Of a stretch of DNA of 64,000 nt, positions 14,507 to 43,554 are shown in pieces; position 1 is the first letter of the stretch; the number at the start of each line of letters is the position of its first letter. A program made the translations under genes and the position numbers. Origin of the DNA: Brachynemurus nebulosus. Taxonomy: Eukaryota; Arthropoda; Insecta; Neuroptera; Myrmeleontidae. The stretch lies in NCBI GenBank assembly GCA_035578155.1, contig JAPWDM010000048.1:1765001-1829000 (forward strand), written 5' to 3'. The notes beneath the pieces are model-generated. The model was not told the DNA's origin, searched no databases, and saw only the letters and a list, made by a program, of their open reading frames with translations.

Positions 14507-14585
<79 letters not shown>
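14507..14585. repeat. (TA)n microsatellite
   Basis: About 79 bp of TA abutting the left target duplication of the hAT MITE. Confidence 0.95.
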
Positions 14586-14586
<1 letters not shown>

Positions 14587-14588
<2 letters not shown>

Positions 14589-15394
14589 GGGCTGGGAACT
14601 ATTTAAAATGATTTCATTTTAAATATGTATTTAAAATATAAAATGACATTTTGCATTTTTTATTTTAAATAAGTTCCGTCAAACCATTTTCCATTTTGTA
14701 TTTGAAATGAAAATTTGAGTCCATTTTATATTTAAAATGAAAATACATGTATACTCAAATTTTGTGTATATATGTATGACACTTATGACTCATAGAATTC
14801 GAATTGAACGCAGTCTCACAAGTTGTAAGTTAAATGTAAGCTGATTCAATTGACTCAAATTTTTTTTTTAACGCGAATTGCAATGTCACTTGAGTTAAAT
14901 TTGTTACTAGAGCTGCAGTTCTCTCAAGTCAAACTTTTATAACTCAAGTTATGTGCTACTATCTTTAAGACACGTCGATAAGAAATTTTTTGATATTTCG
15001 AGTAGATGATTTTCACAATTTAGAAGTCGCAGTTGTAGCTTAGTCAAGGTTTGAATATGTTAAGGCTGAATTAAATTTTACAATACTTTTGAGTAACACT
15101 ATTTCAAAAGTTGAATTTCATTTTCATATGTAAACTTTATAAAATATTCTGAAAAGTCTACTCTTATTTAATTTCAGTACTTCTGACATTTTCTTAACTA
15201 TTTATTTATTCATTTATTTAAAGTATAAAAAATATATTGCATTTTATAATCCATTTTAAATAGCTATTTTCCATTTTCTATTTTAAATATCTTCAGCAAA
15301 ACCATTTTCCATTTTGTATTTTAAATACATTTTTGGAAACCATTTTCCATTTTTTATTTTAAATGGTTACTATGAACTATTTTTCCCAGCCCCG
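14587..15394. mobile_element. hAT-type MITE, 808 bp, with 8-bp target duplication
   Basis: Ends CAGGGCTGGGAACTA (left) and TTTTCCCAGCCCCG (right) are inverted copies. They are flanked by TATATATG and TATACATG, an 8-bp target duplication with one mismatch, as made by hAT transposases. The body is full of short repeats built from ATTTTAAAT and CCATTTTCCATTTT. No ORF. Confidence 0.8.
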
Positions 15395-15402
15395 TATACA
15401 TG

Positions 15403-16969
15403 ATTTCTCTGAAATTATATGTATGTATGTATGTTCGTCGGCTTATGGATAAACCAGTGTATTTAAAATAATAAACACTGTTGCGCTTAACAATGAAGCC
15501 TGACTGGGTAAAACACCTTATTTTTCAAAAAAATTTGCTTCGATGAATAAAGCTGATTTTAGATTTTAAATTAAAATTGGAAAAGTTCCTTTCTTTAATT
15601 GTTCCTTTGCTTGAGAATGGTTAAAAACTACTTTTTTCCTGAAAACTGCTGCTTCGTAGCTTTAAAACATTAAATCTGGCCTAGTAAAAAACGGTTTTTA
15701 TGAGACAGACCAATATTTATGATTAGAGGAGATCTTAAACTTCATTTTAAAAAAAGAAAATAGGAGGTGTTTTGTCGCGACATCAAAGGAAGTGTACGGT
15801 TAATAACGTTTTTTATTAGACAGACCAATTTTAATACGCAAATAATACCAAAAGCTTTTAATTAAAACAAAAAAATTGAGGGTGTTATGTGAGGTAGATT
15901 TGCCTAAAATTTTCACTAATTAAAATAGGTCTGTCAGATATTCATTAACAAAACATGCCAGACAGATCGGTTCTTCAGTAAAATATTATAATTTGCTATA
16001 ACATATTAAATTTCAGCGAGGTGTTATGTGAGGTAGATTTGACGTTTTTTTCGGCCATTTCAAAAATTCTTTAAAAATAGAATTTAACAAAAATTTGAAG
16101 GTCTCGCGGACATTTCCCATTGTCGGCATTAGTTACTATCGATTTAGCTTTTTAAATTTGAGGTGTTTTATCAGGTATGATTTTGTGCTATCGGAGCTTG
16201 GACTATTATTACTATCCGTTTTTCATGCAATTTCACGGTTTAATTATTTTTCAGAGAGAAAAAAGGAAAAAAGCAATCAATTTTTTTTTTATTTTTAAAT
16301 CATACAGAAAGTAAAAGGTTCATACAGTCATATTATGAACAAATTAACTGTTAATTTTAGAAGAATTCAATAAAAACCAGAAATAATTTTTTCTCGAGAA
16401 TTGTGAAAAGTTTTACCTATTAATTACGAAATTCTGACTAAATGCGTGTTTGCTACGCACTTGGTGAATTTTTTACTCTTTGGCCTTCAAAACTAGTATA
16501 AAAGCCAACCTACATATTACACTGAAAATTCTTTTAGTTATATTTAATTTGTTTTAATATTAGGAGATATTTACAAAAAATCTATTTTCGTAACCTCTAA
16601 TTTTAAATAGTTTTTAGCGCAAGTGGGATCTATGGGCATTTTTGACATTTTATTTATAATGATATAGTTGACGTTTGTACCAATTTTCAATTTGAACTTT
16701 TGGTTGTTTATTTTGACTAACCTATAAAGGTATTTCGCCCCATAATATATGCTATTCATTATTTTTGTAGATAAGGAAGAATTCTGATGTAATGAACTCT
16801 TGCTTGATTTTTTGGAAAATATTATCTTTCATCAATCGTATGTTTCTTGATGAAAGGGCCATATATTTTTTTTCAATTCTCTAAAATATTTTGCATGGCC
16901 CGTAATTTATTAGATGAATTTTTTTTACACTAAAATGGTCACGCTTTTGTACTTTTGCGGTTTTGTCAG
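15403..16969. other. AT-rich stretch with scattered short repeats, no gene
   Basis: The phrase GTGTTATGTGAGGTAGATTTG occurs near 15886 and, closely, near 16022. AGACAGACCAAT also recurs. No coding potential was seen. Confidence 0.4.
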
Positions 16970-16999
16970 TACAGAAATCCTAAGTAAATTCTGAAAAAA

Positions 17000-17013
17000 T
17001 CAAGACTAAAGTA

Positions 17014-17109
<96 letters not shown>

Positions 17110-17125
17110 TACTTTAGTCTTGAAA
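17000..17125. repeat. Hairpin with (TA)n core
   Basis: AAGACTAAAGTAGGTAAAT and its exact complement ATTTACCTACTTTAGTCTT flank about 85 bp of TA, so the entire 125 bp is self-complementary. Confidence 0.9.
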
Positions 17126-17258
17126 ATTTTGTTAACTAATGCCTAAAAAATAAAAAAAATAATGTCTAGAAAAAGAAAATATCGAACTAAGTCTTAATAA
17201 CGACAGGTCAACGATAATAACAAAAGAAGACTTGTCAAAATACTTTTGAGCGCTACTG

Positions 17259-17448
<190 letters not shown>

Positions 17449-17449
17449 A

Positions 17450-17912
17450 GTCAAATTATATATATTATATCGTTTTGCTCAAAAATATTACCAGAAAAAT
17501 TTTATAAGTGATAACGTAACTCGAAACAAGAAACACTAGACTGAACAATGGTGTCAAATATTGTTTAACGTAACTATAACTAATAACGCGGAATGACCTA
17601 AGTCAAGGATCTGCTATACTACCAAAGTTATCCTTCTCTAAACCAGGTAAAACGATAAATACTTTTACAGGTTGTTTACTTTTACATATTAGTTATTTTA
17701 GATTCATAGAATTCTGATGCATTTATTAATTTTCTTTTGAATTTTCAAAGTAATTATGACTATTATAACCTGTTACGTCACAGGTTTCTAGCATATTGAA
17801 TAATTAATTAACTGAATTAAACTAAATATATTTTAGTCCAAGCAAATTAAATTTTTACGTGTCAAAATAAGTAACTAATTTTAGCACGTAGTACTTAAAT
17901 TTGGCCTTTCCC
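17450..17912. other. AT-rich stretch, nothing recognised
   Basis: No gene or repeat structure seen. Confidence 0.4.
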
Positions 17913-18096
17913 TTAGGCTGCCCGTACACAGTCAGTAATACTGTTAGTATTTAATGACAAAAATAATAAATCATAGTAGAATTTTCTCCGAAAAATTAGA
18001 CTTATACAGTCTATACGATAAGAGCTGCGAGAGGCGAGAGTAGGGGCGCTATCCGTTTTCGGACCCGTAGAACACGAATATGTAGAAAAAAAAATG

Positions 18097-18100
<4 letters not shown>

Positions 18101-18148
<48 letters not shown>
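18101..18148. repeat. (TA)n microsatellite in unit A
   Basis: About 48 bp of TA, at the same place where the other unit copies have about 90 bp (61120) and 22 bp (61600). Confidence 0.95.
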
Positions 18149-18150
<2 letters not shown>

Positions 18151-18459
18151 CCGCCACCTTTTAATTTGTGTAGGGCCCCCCTATGGAAGTTAAGAGATGA
18201 AATTTGGTAAATGGGGCTCATTTTCGAGGCACCTCATACTATCAAAGTGGGGTCAAATTTTGGGCAAATTTTTTTTCTGACCCGACCTTTAAGGGGGCGG
18301 TGGGGGGCGGAAAAGCAATAAAACTTTTCCAAACCGGTTTTAAATAATGTTTCGGTCAATTATCTACAACATATCCAAAATTCAGCTTCCTAGGATGATT
18401 TGGTGGGAGAAGAGGGGGAAAAACGATTTTCGCTGGATCTAACAGGCCCCCAGCCCCCC

Positions 18460-19000
18460 AGAATTAACGTAGAGGGTTGAAATTTGGTGTGTTGATAAAG
18501 TTCGTACCTAGGTTGTGCTTTTTGGAGGTTTTAATATTTTACCCCCACCCCCTCATTTTTAAGCTACAATTTCATGCATTTTCGACGTTTTCGAAGTTTG
18601 TACCACTCGCACAGGTCACCCAAATAAACCTAGAGGGCTGAAATTTTGTATTCGGATTGACTTAGTATCAAGGGGGTGCCTTTTGGGGGTCTCGACGTTT
18701 AACCCCTACCCCCACCATTTTTATACCTAATAAAACATGATTTTTCTTGTTTTTTAACAGTTTCGTTCGGGTCAAAATCTCCCCAAATAAACCTAGAGGG
18801 CTGAAATTTTGTGTACAGGTTAAGCTAATAGCCAGACACTGTTTTTTGGGGGTTTCAACTTTTAACCCTTACCCCCACGATTTTTACGCCAATATTTCCT
18901 TAATTTTTTTGCTTGTTTTCTAACACGTCTAGAGACCCTCTAAGGAAACCTAGAGGGCTGAAATTTTGTACGTGTATTCAGTTAGTATTCAGCTAGTACC
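18460..19000 (+). repeat. Diverged ~160-bp tandem units with C-rich runs
   Basis: CTAGAGGGCTGAAATTTTGT or a close variant recurs at about 18470, 18630, 18793 and 18951. It is followed each time by a long T/G run and then ACCCCTACCCCCACC-like sequence. The opposite strand is therefore G-rich at regular intervals. Confidence 0.75.
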
Positions 19001-19452
19001 TTTTAGGGAGTCCACATTACTTTTCCCCCCACTTCTTCCATTTTTACATCGGAATTGAATGCTATTGTTAAATGTGTTTTAAATGCATTACTTTTATTCT
19101 AAATACAAGTAGGCGAATAGTAATTTTAAAAAATTTAAAAAAAAGTGAATACAATTTTTTAACAAATGAAATACATACATATTAAGTAATTTGAAAATGT
19201 TATTAAAGTCACTGTTTATTTATAAATTAGGAATTTTGAATTTTTATTATTTATAAAATAGAAATTTTGGATTTTTTTGGAAAGAAAAAATACCTTCATA
19301 AAGGCCTTCTAGTCTACTATTTAAGGTCCTTTTTTAATACTTAAAAATAAAACACAAAGGCAATTGGCGGATAAGCATGGGTAGGAATGCTTTCGTACGA
19401 ATTGTGTTGGCTTTTTTCCTGCTAACTGCTATCGGTATAAAATTGAAATTTA

Positions 19453-20482
19453 GGGGAGAGCGGGGCTATACCGTACAGCGAGGCTAAATCGTACACTCAT
19501 TTTTCGTGTCTAGATTTCAAGCTAGACAAGTCCAATCGTTGTCGCAACCTAGCGCCTGACCGCGGAAAATCACAGGATTGAGTTCGTTCCGCTGTGCGTA
19601 TAAATGCCAATATGACGGTGAAAAAACTTGTTTTTATTATTTCTCTTATAATTTTGGGGCACTGCCAAATAAGAGTTAGGTGGAGAACCTTAACTTATGA
19701 GCTAACAGCGATAAGATCATGAGAAATTACTTTTCTTAAGCTCTCTCTTGATCACTAGTGAAGACTAGTTAGGCGACGGAATTTGAGGTTAGGTTATGAA
19801 ACTCCCACAAGGTACAGGATGGGGCTAAACCGTACAGAAGTGTACGACTTAGCCCCAAATGGTTTAATATGGTAACATTAATAAATTGTAGTTGATGCAG
19901 GAAATACAATAAAGTCTGCCGAGTCTGCAAATAATTTTACTTGTGATTTTTGTTTAAATGTATAAACTTTAAATAAAATACTTTCGTTCTCTAAAATTTA
20001 TCACTTTTTTTGATAAAAGTTAACCTAACACTTTTTATACTTTTATAAGCTGAACTAAATATACCGATAATACAAGTTACGTTATGTTGTTTCTTAGTTG
20101 AGTCGACAATTAATAATAATATGTGTTTTCTACAATAATTTATTGCATTACTCTTATTTACTTCCTTAACAAGATGATTTTTTTACAATAATTTATTGCA
20201 TTACTCTTATTTACTTCCTTAACAAGATGATTTTTTTACTGTACGATATAGCCCCTCCTACCGTACGGAATAGTTCCGACCCCCGGGGCTATTTCGTACA
20301 GAAACACTTTTTTGTAATTTAATTTAAATATGTAAACAGTGGAATAATTCAAATTTCTTTGTGTGAAATCAGTAGCCAATTGTCCAAATTATATATTGCT
20401 AATTTTCTTATAATTTTATACTCGATATTAGATGAACAATAACAGCTCTCCCTTAAGTGTACGGCATAGCCCCGCTCTCCCC
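19453..20482. mobile_element. Nested TA-flanked transposon, 1030 bp, inside unit A
   Basis: Terminal inverted repeats GGGGAGAGCGGGGCTAT and ATAGCCCCGCTCTCCCC are flanked by TA (19451-19452 and 20483-20484). The copies in the palindrome at 59811 and 62928 show the same target with a single TA and no insertion. Inside, variants of GGGGCTATACCGTACAG recur in both orientations (19466, 19485, 19823, about 20240, 20286, 20459). A 53-bp tandem duplication lies at 20131-20236. No ORF was recognised. Confidence 0.85.
20131..20236. repeat. 53-bp tandem duplication
   Basis: Two adjacent copies start TACAATAATTTATTGCATTA at 20131 and 20184. The same duplication is present in the copy at the right window edge (about 63730-63835). 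Confidence 0.9.
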
Positions 20483-20789
20483 TACTGAGATTCAGCCGTT
20501 AAAAACTTAAAACCTTTTTTTAAAGCCCCGATCAACCGGACACTCATCATCAGTTTTGAAACCATCAAAATGGCAAATCGCTTGTGGACTTTCAATTACA
20601 TTTCGCTTGTAGACATTCAATACCGAAGATGAAAGGAAAAATTCGACTTCCGTGATGGGGCTCCGCTGCTCACGGCGTTTTTTTTATAATACAATATACG
20701 AATACTTCAGTATTATCAATACACGATCAGTAATAATGTCAGTATTTCTAAATACTGACAGTATTACTGATCGTGTACAGGCAGCCTTA

Positions 20790-23491
20790 GAACGGGAAAA
20801 TATGGAAAAGATAGGAAAAATTCCGTAGAATTCAATAAATTATTTTTAAACTGTTGAATCAGAAGTTCCTGCAAATGACGGGTAAAAAAGACCAAAAGCA
20901 ATATTTCACGATCGGGCACTTACTGCATACGCTAGTGCAATCCTTTAAGAAGATTTTAAGTCCCTAAACGTGTCTGTAGGTGGTCCAAAACCTGGTTAAA
21001 TAAAATCCTAGGAAAATTCTAGTTTTTTTTTTTTATTTAGAAAAAGTTGATTTTTGCAAAAATCATCCAATATTTTAGTTTTTCAAAAACGGTCTTATTC
21101 CACTTGCCAATGGCTACATTTTCACCAAGTTTCATAATTTTTTTTTCCTTTAAGATATTAGCAATTGAAAAAATCGCGATTTTTTACTGTTTTTTTGAAA
21201 TTTAATTAATTTTTTATACACTAATTTGGATTGAATTGGTCTAATTCTGTTGGCATTAAATAGTTCTATAACTTTGCTATAAAAAAATTTTTTGTATAAA
21301 ATTTAGTATTTAAAAAAAAAAAAAATGCGGAAAGCTGTTTTTGGCCTCTCTGGCCACTATTTTGAGAAACTTCATCAATAAATAATTTCCCTTTTAGGCA
21401 CTAATTTTGGCGACAAACAGGGTTTTAATCAGTAATTTGCTTGGACAAATTTGTTTTTATTTGTTTGATTCGTAAGCACTACTTACTGTTTTAAAAGCTA
21501 GTGTTTACATCTATATACTATTTTCACAGAATTAAAAAATTATACTAAAAAAGGAACAACTAAAAGACAGAACGGACATACAAATTTTTTTCATCGTATT
21601 TCCTTTTTTGTCTTTTTTTCAATTTTTCTATCGACAAAGTCACCTTAAGTTTTAGTAATGATGATATCCATTATATTACGTTTCACTGAAATAAGTTACA
21701 ATATTACATATTGATATCATGTATCATATAATACATTTACCGATAATAACCATTTTCTTACCATTTTTTTATTTTCATTAACAAATAATCAAGACTACGT
21801 AGTATAGATACTAAAAAAAAAGAAGTTTTATACATAATCCCTCTTCTCAAACAACTTAACAACACTCTAGCCCTATATCTATCTACGATTCAAAAAAGTT
21901 CTTAAGAATTCTTACATATCATTTAATATAGTGTGAATAATCTGAAAGTTACCATTTTTATTACGATTAATTTCTGATTTGATCAAACAATAACTGATTT
22001 AAACTGTAAAATTAAGTTAGGTACTTGGAAACTATTAGGTAAAAAAGACCAGTAAATTTAAATATTGCGAATCGTAAAACTCGTGATCAAAAAAATAACT
22101 ACTGCCAGTAGGCAAGGTTTGTTTATTAAGTTTTGATAATTCACAAAATTTATGCTATTATATTACAACTCTAAGAAAAAAGTAAAAGTAATAAAATTTT
22201 GAAAAAAATATGATTGGTTAAAAAAGATGACAAGGATAAAAAAGTAGCTTGTACAGTGACAGTTTAATTTATTTATCTCTCTCACACAAAAATGTGACAA
22301 ACTAAGTCGGATTTACATAGCTAAAAAAACTTCATAATTCAAAAAGTTAAATGAATGTATATAATTCTTAAAACTATTGATTTAGATTATAATTTAACAT
22401 TTCTAAATCGTATTCTGTATTGCCATATTCTATTTTGAATTGAAAAGTAATATTTTTATGAATGTTACTGCAACAGGGCAGTTTCGTACTGAAAATAATT
22501 TATTTCATTTTTTGCTATAGTGTAAATCCAACTTGTAAAATTTTATTACGTTTACTTTTTTCTTAGAGTTGTAATATAATATTTAGTTTACAAAATATAA
22601 ACTGGTATATTTTTTTTAATGTCATTTTTATTTTTTCATTATAATTTACTGATTTTCAAATAAAAATAGACAATTCCAAATTGCTACCATTTTCTTAAGT
22701 GTCATCTTTTGCTATCTGGTGACGAATGAAAAAACTACTACCAGTAGACTAAATATTTAGCCACACCTCCATTTGATTTCCCAATAGCATATCATAGCAC
22801 ATTTGAAAAATAGCTACCCCCAGGTAGTTATAGTTGCTCGACACAGGCACAGAATAGATAACAACCAGAAGAGTAACAGAATGAGAGGTCCGATATTGTC
22901 TGCTATGACCTTGATTGCCTGTGTTTTGTGAAAAGCAAGGGGTGGTCTCGGGTATATTACCTATATCTAACAGAGCCGGTATAGGATTTGAATTATGAAA
23001 AAAAATAATACAATACATTAGATGATTTGTTATTGTTAGCTAGCATTTATTTATTAAAATTCTTCACCATTCTTCACTAAATAAACATTTGTGATTTAGA
23101 TATATTCTCCATGTTAATATAATATAATTTGCAAAATTTACAATTTAAATTTGTAACGAAATTTTATTTTAAAATACACTACTGCCCTGGAACTACGACA
23201 CTGATCGGTTTGAATTAACATATTCTTCCAATTTCTTCCAAACCTCGAGCATCAAAATTTACCTGACTATCGTTTCTTCTCTTTCTGTTACTCTTCTAGT
23301 TGTTATTTATTCTTGTGACACAGGGCATTTTAATGGTTTTAATCGTTTTGCATAATAATGAATCGGACAAACACCTTTTAATGAATAAGGAATAGTTTCC
23401 CGCCTTAAATTTTTTTTTATATTTATTTATTTTTTAAATTAAAAAACCAACTTTGGAAAAATTAAATAGTTTCTTGGAAGGCATATAGGTA
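20790..23491. other. Long AT-rich stretch, nothing firmly recognised
   Basis: No gene was found. Weak internal repeats exist: GGTAAAAAAGACCA near 20880 and 22037, and an inverted pair around 22850-22895 and 23270-23325 (AGAAGAGTAACAGAA). These may mark a decayed element. Confidence 0.4.
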
Positions 23492-23750
23492 TTAAGCATA
23501 TATGTAATATAATAAATATATGGCCAATATGAATATGAAAAAATGTCCCAACATCACGGCACAGACAATATTAATTCTTTCCCTCTCTTTGGAGAAATTT
23601 GGTTCGTTTTGCGCAAATGCAACTTTTTTGGTGGTAATATGAACCAATATGAACAGTAAACACTAATTGAAGCATCTGTGCAAAATAACTGAAGAATCAT
23701 TGCATTATAGAGATTGGCCATATATTCTTATACTTCATATATGGTATTAA
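23492..23750. mobile_element. TTAA-flanked short element (copy 2 of the family at 50593)
   Basis: Flanked by TTAA at 23492 and 23747. Ends GCATATATGTAATATAATAA and an inverted right end (CTTATACTTCATATATGGTA) include TATGGCCAAT and ATTGGCCATAT. The interior shares GTCCCAACATCACGGCAC and TTTGCGCAAA-type sequence with 51240-51330 on the other strand. TTAA targets are typical of the piggyBac superfamily. Confidence 0.6.
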
Positions 23751-25316
23751 GCCACTGGACGTCATGTGCCATCTATAGTTGCATGCAGGTTTACTATTTT
23801 TTGGGAACAATCATTTTTTAGTTTGTTAATACACTCTTAAAGAATATTGAATTTACAGCTTGTGAGGTGACTGGGAGCTTACATACTTTTGATGTTGTGT
23901 ATTTTTGAAAACAATTGAACCTTTTAATTTCTCCAAACTTGGTTTTTTAATTGGGTACGATTCGTACAATCCTCATATGGAAGCTTGTAACCCTTATGGG
24001 ACAAATTATTACTTAAATTTTTAAATTATAGCGGTTTACTTAATTTAAATTATTTTTCAAAAACTGTTCATTGCCGACAATTTTGAATTTCTAATCGATT
24101 TTTTTTACTTTTTTTCAAGTTTAAAAACTTTTTCTTATTCACCATCATAAAGTGCATAAAAAAACCTACATTTTAAAAGGAAAAAGAACCTCATACGATA
24201 CAATGCACCAAAAACCATTGGCCAATCAATTTTCAAATTTGACCTTAATTTTCGGAGCTTGTGTTAGACATTTTGACTTGAAATTTTAACCAGTTATTGT
24301 CCACGTTATAAAGTATAATTTCTGAAAATTTCATAAAATTTCACTTAAAACATCCGAAGTTAAAACCAAAAAACAGAAATTTAGCGGTTTCTTCAGTTTT
24401 TATTTTTTTTTAAGGTTATGTGTGTAGATAAAAATTTCATACTGTAACCGCTGGTAACCTACATCATAACGAATAGCCTCAATTTTTTTTGGATAATTTA
24501 GACCTACACATACTGACAATGAGATATATTCATCTATATTTAGAAAGTACGACTAAAATGGTCGATTTTTCACAAAATGGCCGATAACTTTCGTAGCGGC
24601 GGTTGCAAGTGGTAGAAAATGCTCATTTTGTATAGTATTTGAGGCGGGAAACAATTTCTTATACTTTGATTACCTGACTCCATTATAATGAAATCAAATA
24701 ATAATGAAAAATTATCTGCTAATTTAATAATTTGACGAAAATTTATCACTTCATTAACAATTACTTGTCACTTGTAAAGTAACAATGAGTATTACAAACA
24801 TACTCGGAACAAAATTTCATAATTTTTTTCCTCCAATAATCCAAAAATGTTCTAGTTCTATACCTATACTTTGAAAAGTTGTTGAGAATTCCTACATATC
24901 ATATTATGATATAATATTAATCGATTTTTTAATTATCCAAATTATTATCAGGTAACTAATTTTCGCAACACTGAAATATTAATTTCTATCATTATAAACA
25001 CTTTGTTACAAAACTTAAAAGGGATCAAATATATAAATTAAAAAAAAAAAAAAACTATCACAAGCATTTTATTATTATTATTTTTTTTTTACTAGTATTC
25101 TATAGCCTAATTTAAACTACAACAAAAAAATTTCAAGGCAGTTTTCTACTAATTAATAAATATATTTTGGTCCTTTTTAAAATTCTAAACTACGAAAATA
25201 TAAAATAGAATATCGTCCCTATAATTAAAGCTCTTCAGTACTGGTTTTGTCGTTTTTGTTTTTGTTTAAATAAATTGTACATGCGCAAATATAAATTAGC
25301 TGGGATATGCTAATTT
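23751..25316. other. Intergenic AT-rich stretch downstream of PGM2
   Basis: No gene was found. On the minus strand an AATAAA-like signal near 25066 could serve PGM2 polyadenylation. Nothing else is supported. Confidence 0.4.
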
Positions 25317-42759
<17,443 letters not shown>

Positions 42760-43121
42760 TGTTTATATTCTAAAATTACAAAAAAAAGAAAACATGAAAC
42801 TAATATAAGTTAAAATTTTTTAATTTAAAATTAAAAAATTATATGATTCAATTTTAAGCAACGTTAAACTCATCCCTATTCTCTCTCAACTTTTTATCCC
42901 CATTAATAAATAATTAATAAACTGCCGTTATTTTATAAGTATTAAAATTATTGTTATATTTAAAAGAATTGACAATTTTTTTTTTAAATTTACCGTTCTT
43001 TTAATAATAAAAATAACTGAAGGTAAAATTAATCAGTATATACGTATTAATTGAAACTGAATATATAAAATATGTAATAATTTCATTGAAAAAAACCATT
43101 TTATTTATGCAAAAAACTCAC

Positions 43122-43265
43122 TATCAAACAATGATAAGAATTTATAAACGTGTTGACTACGTAATAATTAGTGATAAGATGTTTTGAATACTTAAATTAC
43201 GTTTCTGTTTGCAATCACTTAACAAATACAATTTTAATTTATCTAAAAAAAATTTTTTAAGTCCG
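43122..43265. promoter_or_regulatory. Candidate shared divergent promoter of PGM2 and the START gene
   Basis: The start codons are 795 bp apart on opposite strands. A GTGAGT donor reads leftward at 43121-43116 and pairs with the acceptor at 42770 before the PGM2 ATG. A second GTGAGT donor at 43266 reads rightward and pairs with TTACAG ending at 43518 before the START-gene ATG. If both 5'UTR introns are real, transcription of both genes starts within this interval. No TATA box is certain. This is inferred from splice signals only. Confidence 0.5.
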
Positions 43266-43554
43266 GTGAGTAAAAATTTATTATCTTGATGTTATTTACT
43301 TGAAAAATATGTTTGTAACCATGTATAGAAAAAAGAATGGAAAAATGTAACTAAATAGGACGTTCAATTGTTGGTTTTTCAAATATTGATTTTAATGTAG
43401 CCAACACATTTTCTAATATTTTCCCTACTGTAAACTGGATTTTGAATTTTCAATCAAAAATTAATTGTTCATTATGTTTATCTAAAAAATTAAATTAATT
43501 ATGGTCACATAATTACAGTTACATGTCACTGAATTCTTTGGAAGAACCAAAACA

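Larger units (their letters stand above)
11977..16205. mobile_element. Possible 4.2-kb TIR element, heavily interrupted
   Basis: GTCCAAGCTCCGATAGCACA at 11979 is matched by its complement TGTGCTATCGGAGCTTGGAC ending at 16203. Pairing extends through AAATCATACCTGA, and each outer edge is flanked by TA. Subterminal sequence near 12030 (CGAAAAAAACGTCAAATC) also matches inverted sequence near 16045. The interior holds (TA)n arrays, a hAT MITE and no recognisable transposase. It could instead be two solo copies of one MITE in opposite orientation. Confidence 0.5.
17916..20786. mobile_element. 2.9-kb TIR composite element (unit A) with TTA target duplication
   Basis: The ends GGCTGCCCGTACACAGTCAG (left) and its inverted partner ending TGTACAGGCAGCC (right) continue inward through matching CAGTAATACTG...AGTATTT. 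Each outer edge is flanked by TTA, the 3-bp target typical of PIF/Harbinger. Inside are a (TA)n array (18101-18148), about four diverged 160-bp tandem units (18470-19000) and a nested TA-flanked transposon (19453-20482). No transposase ORF was found. The body recurs inverted at 59608-61340, direct at 61466-63127 and inverted from 63278. Confidence 0.75.

Noticed and set aside
22749..23018. 89-codon minus-strand frame
   Set aside because: No motif recognised. Part of it pairs with an inverted repeat near 23270-23325, so it is more likely a decayed element.
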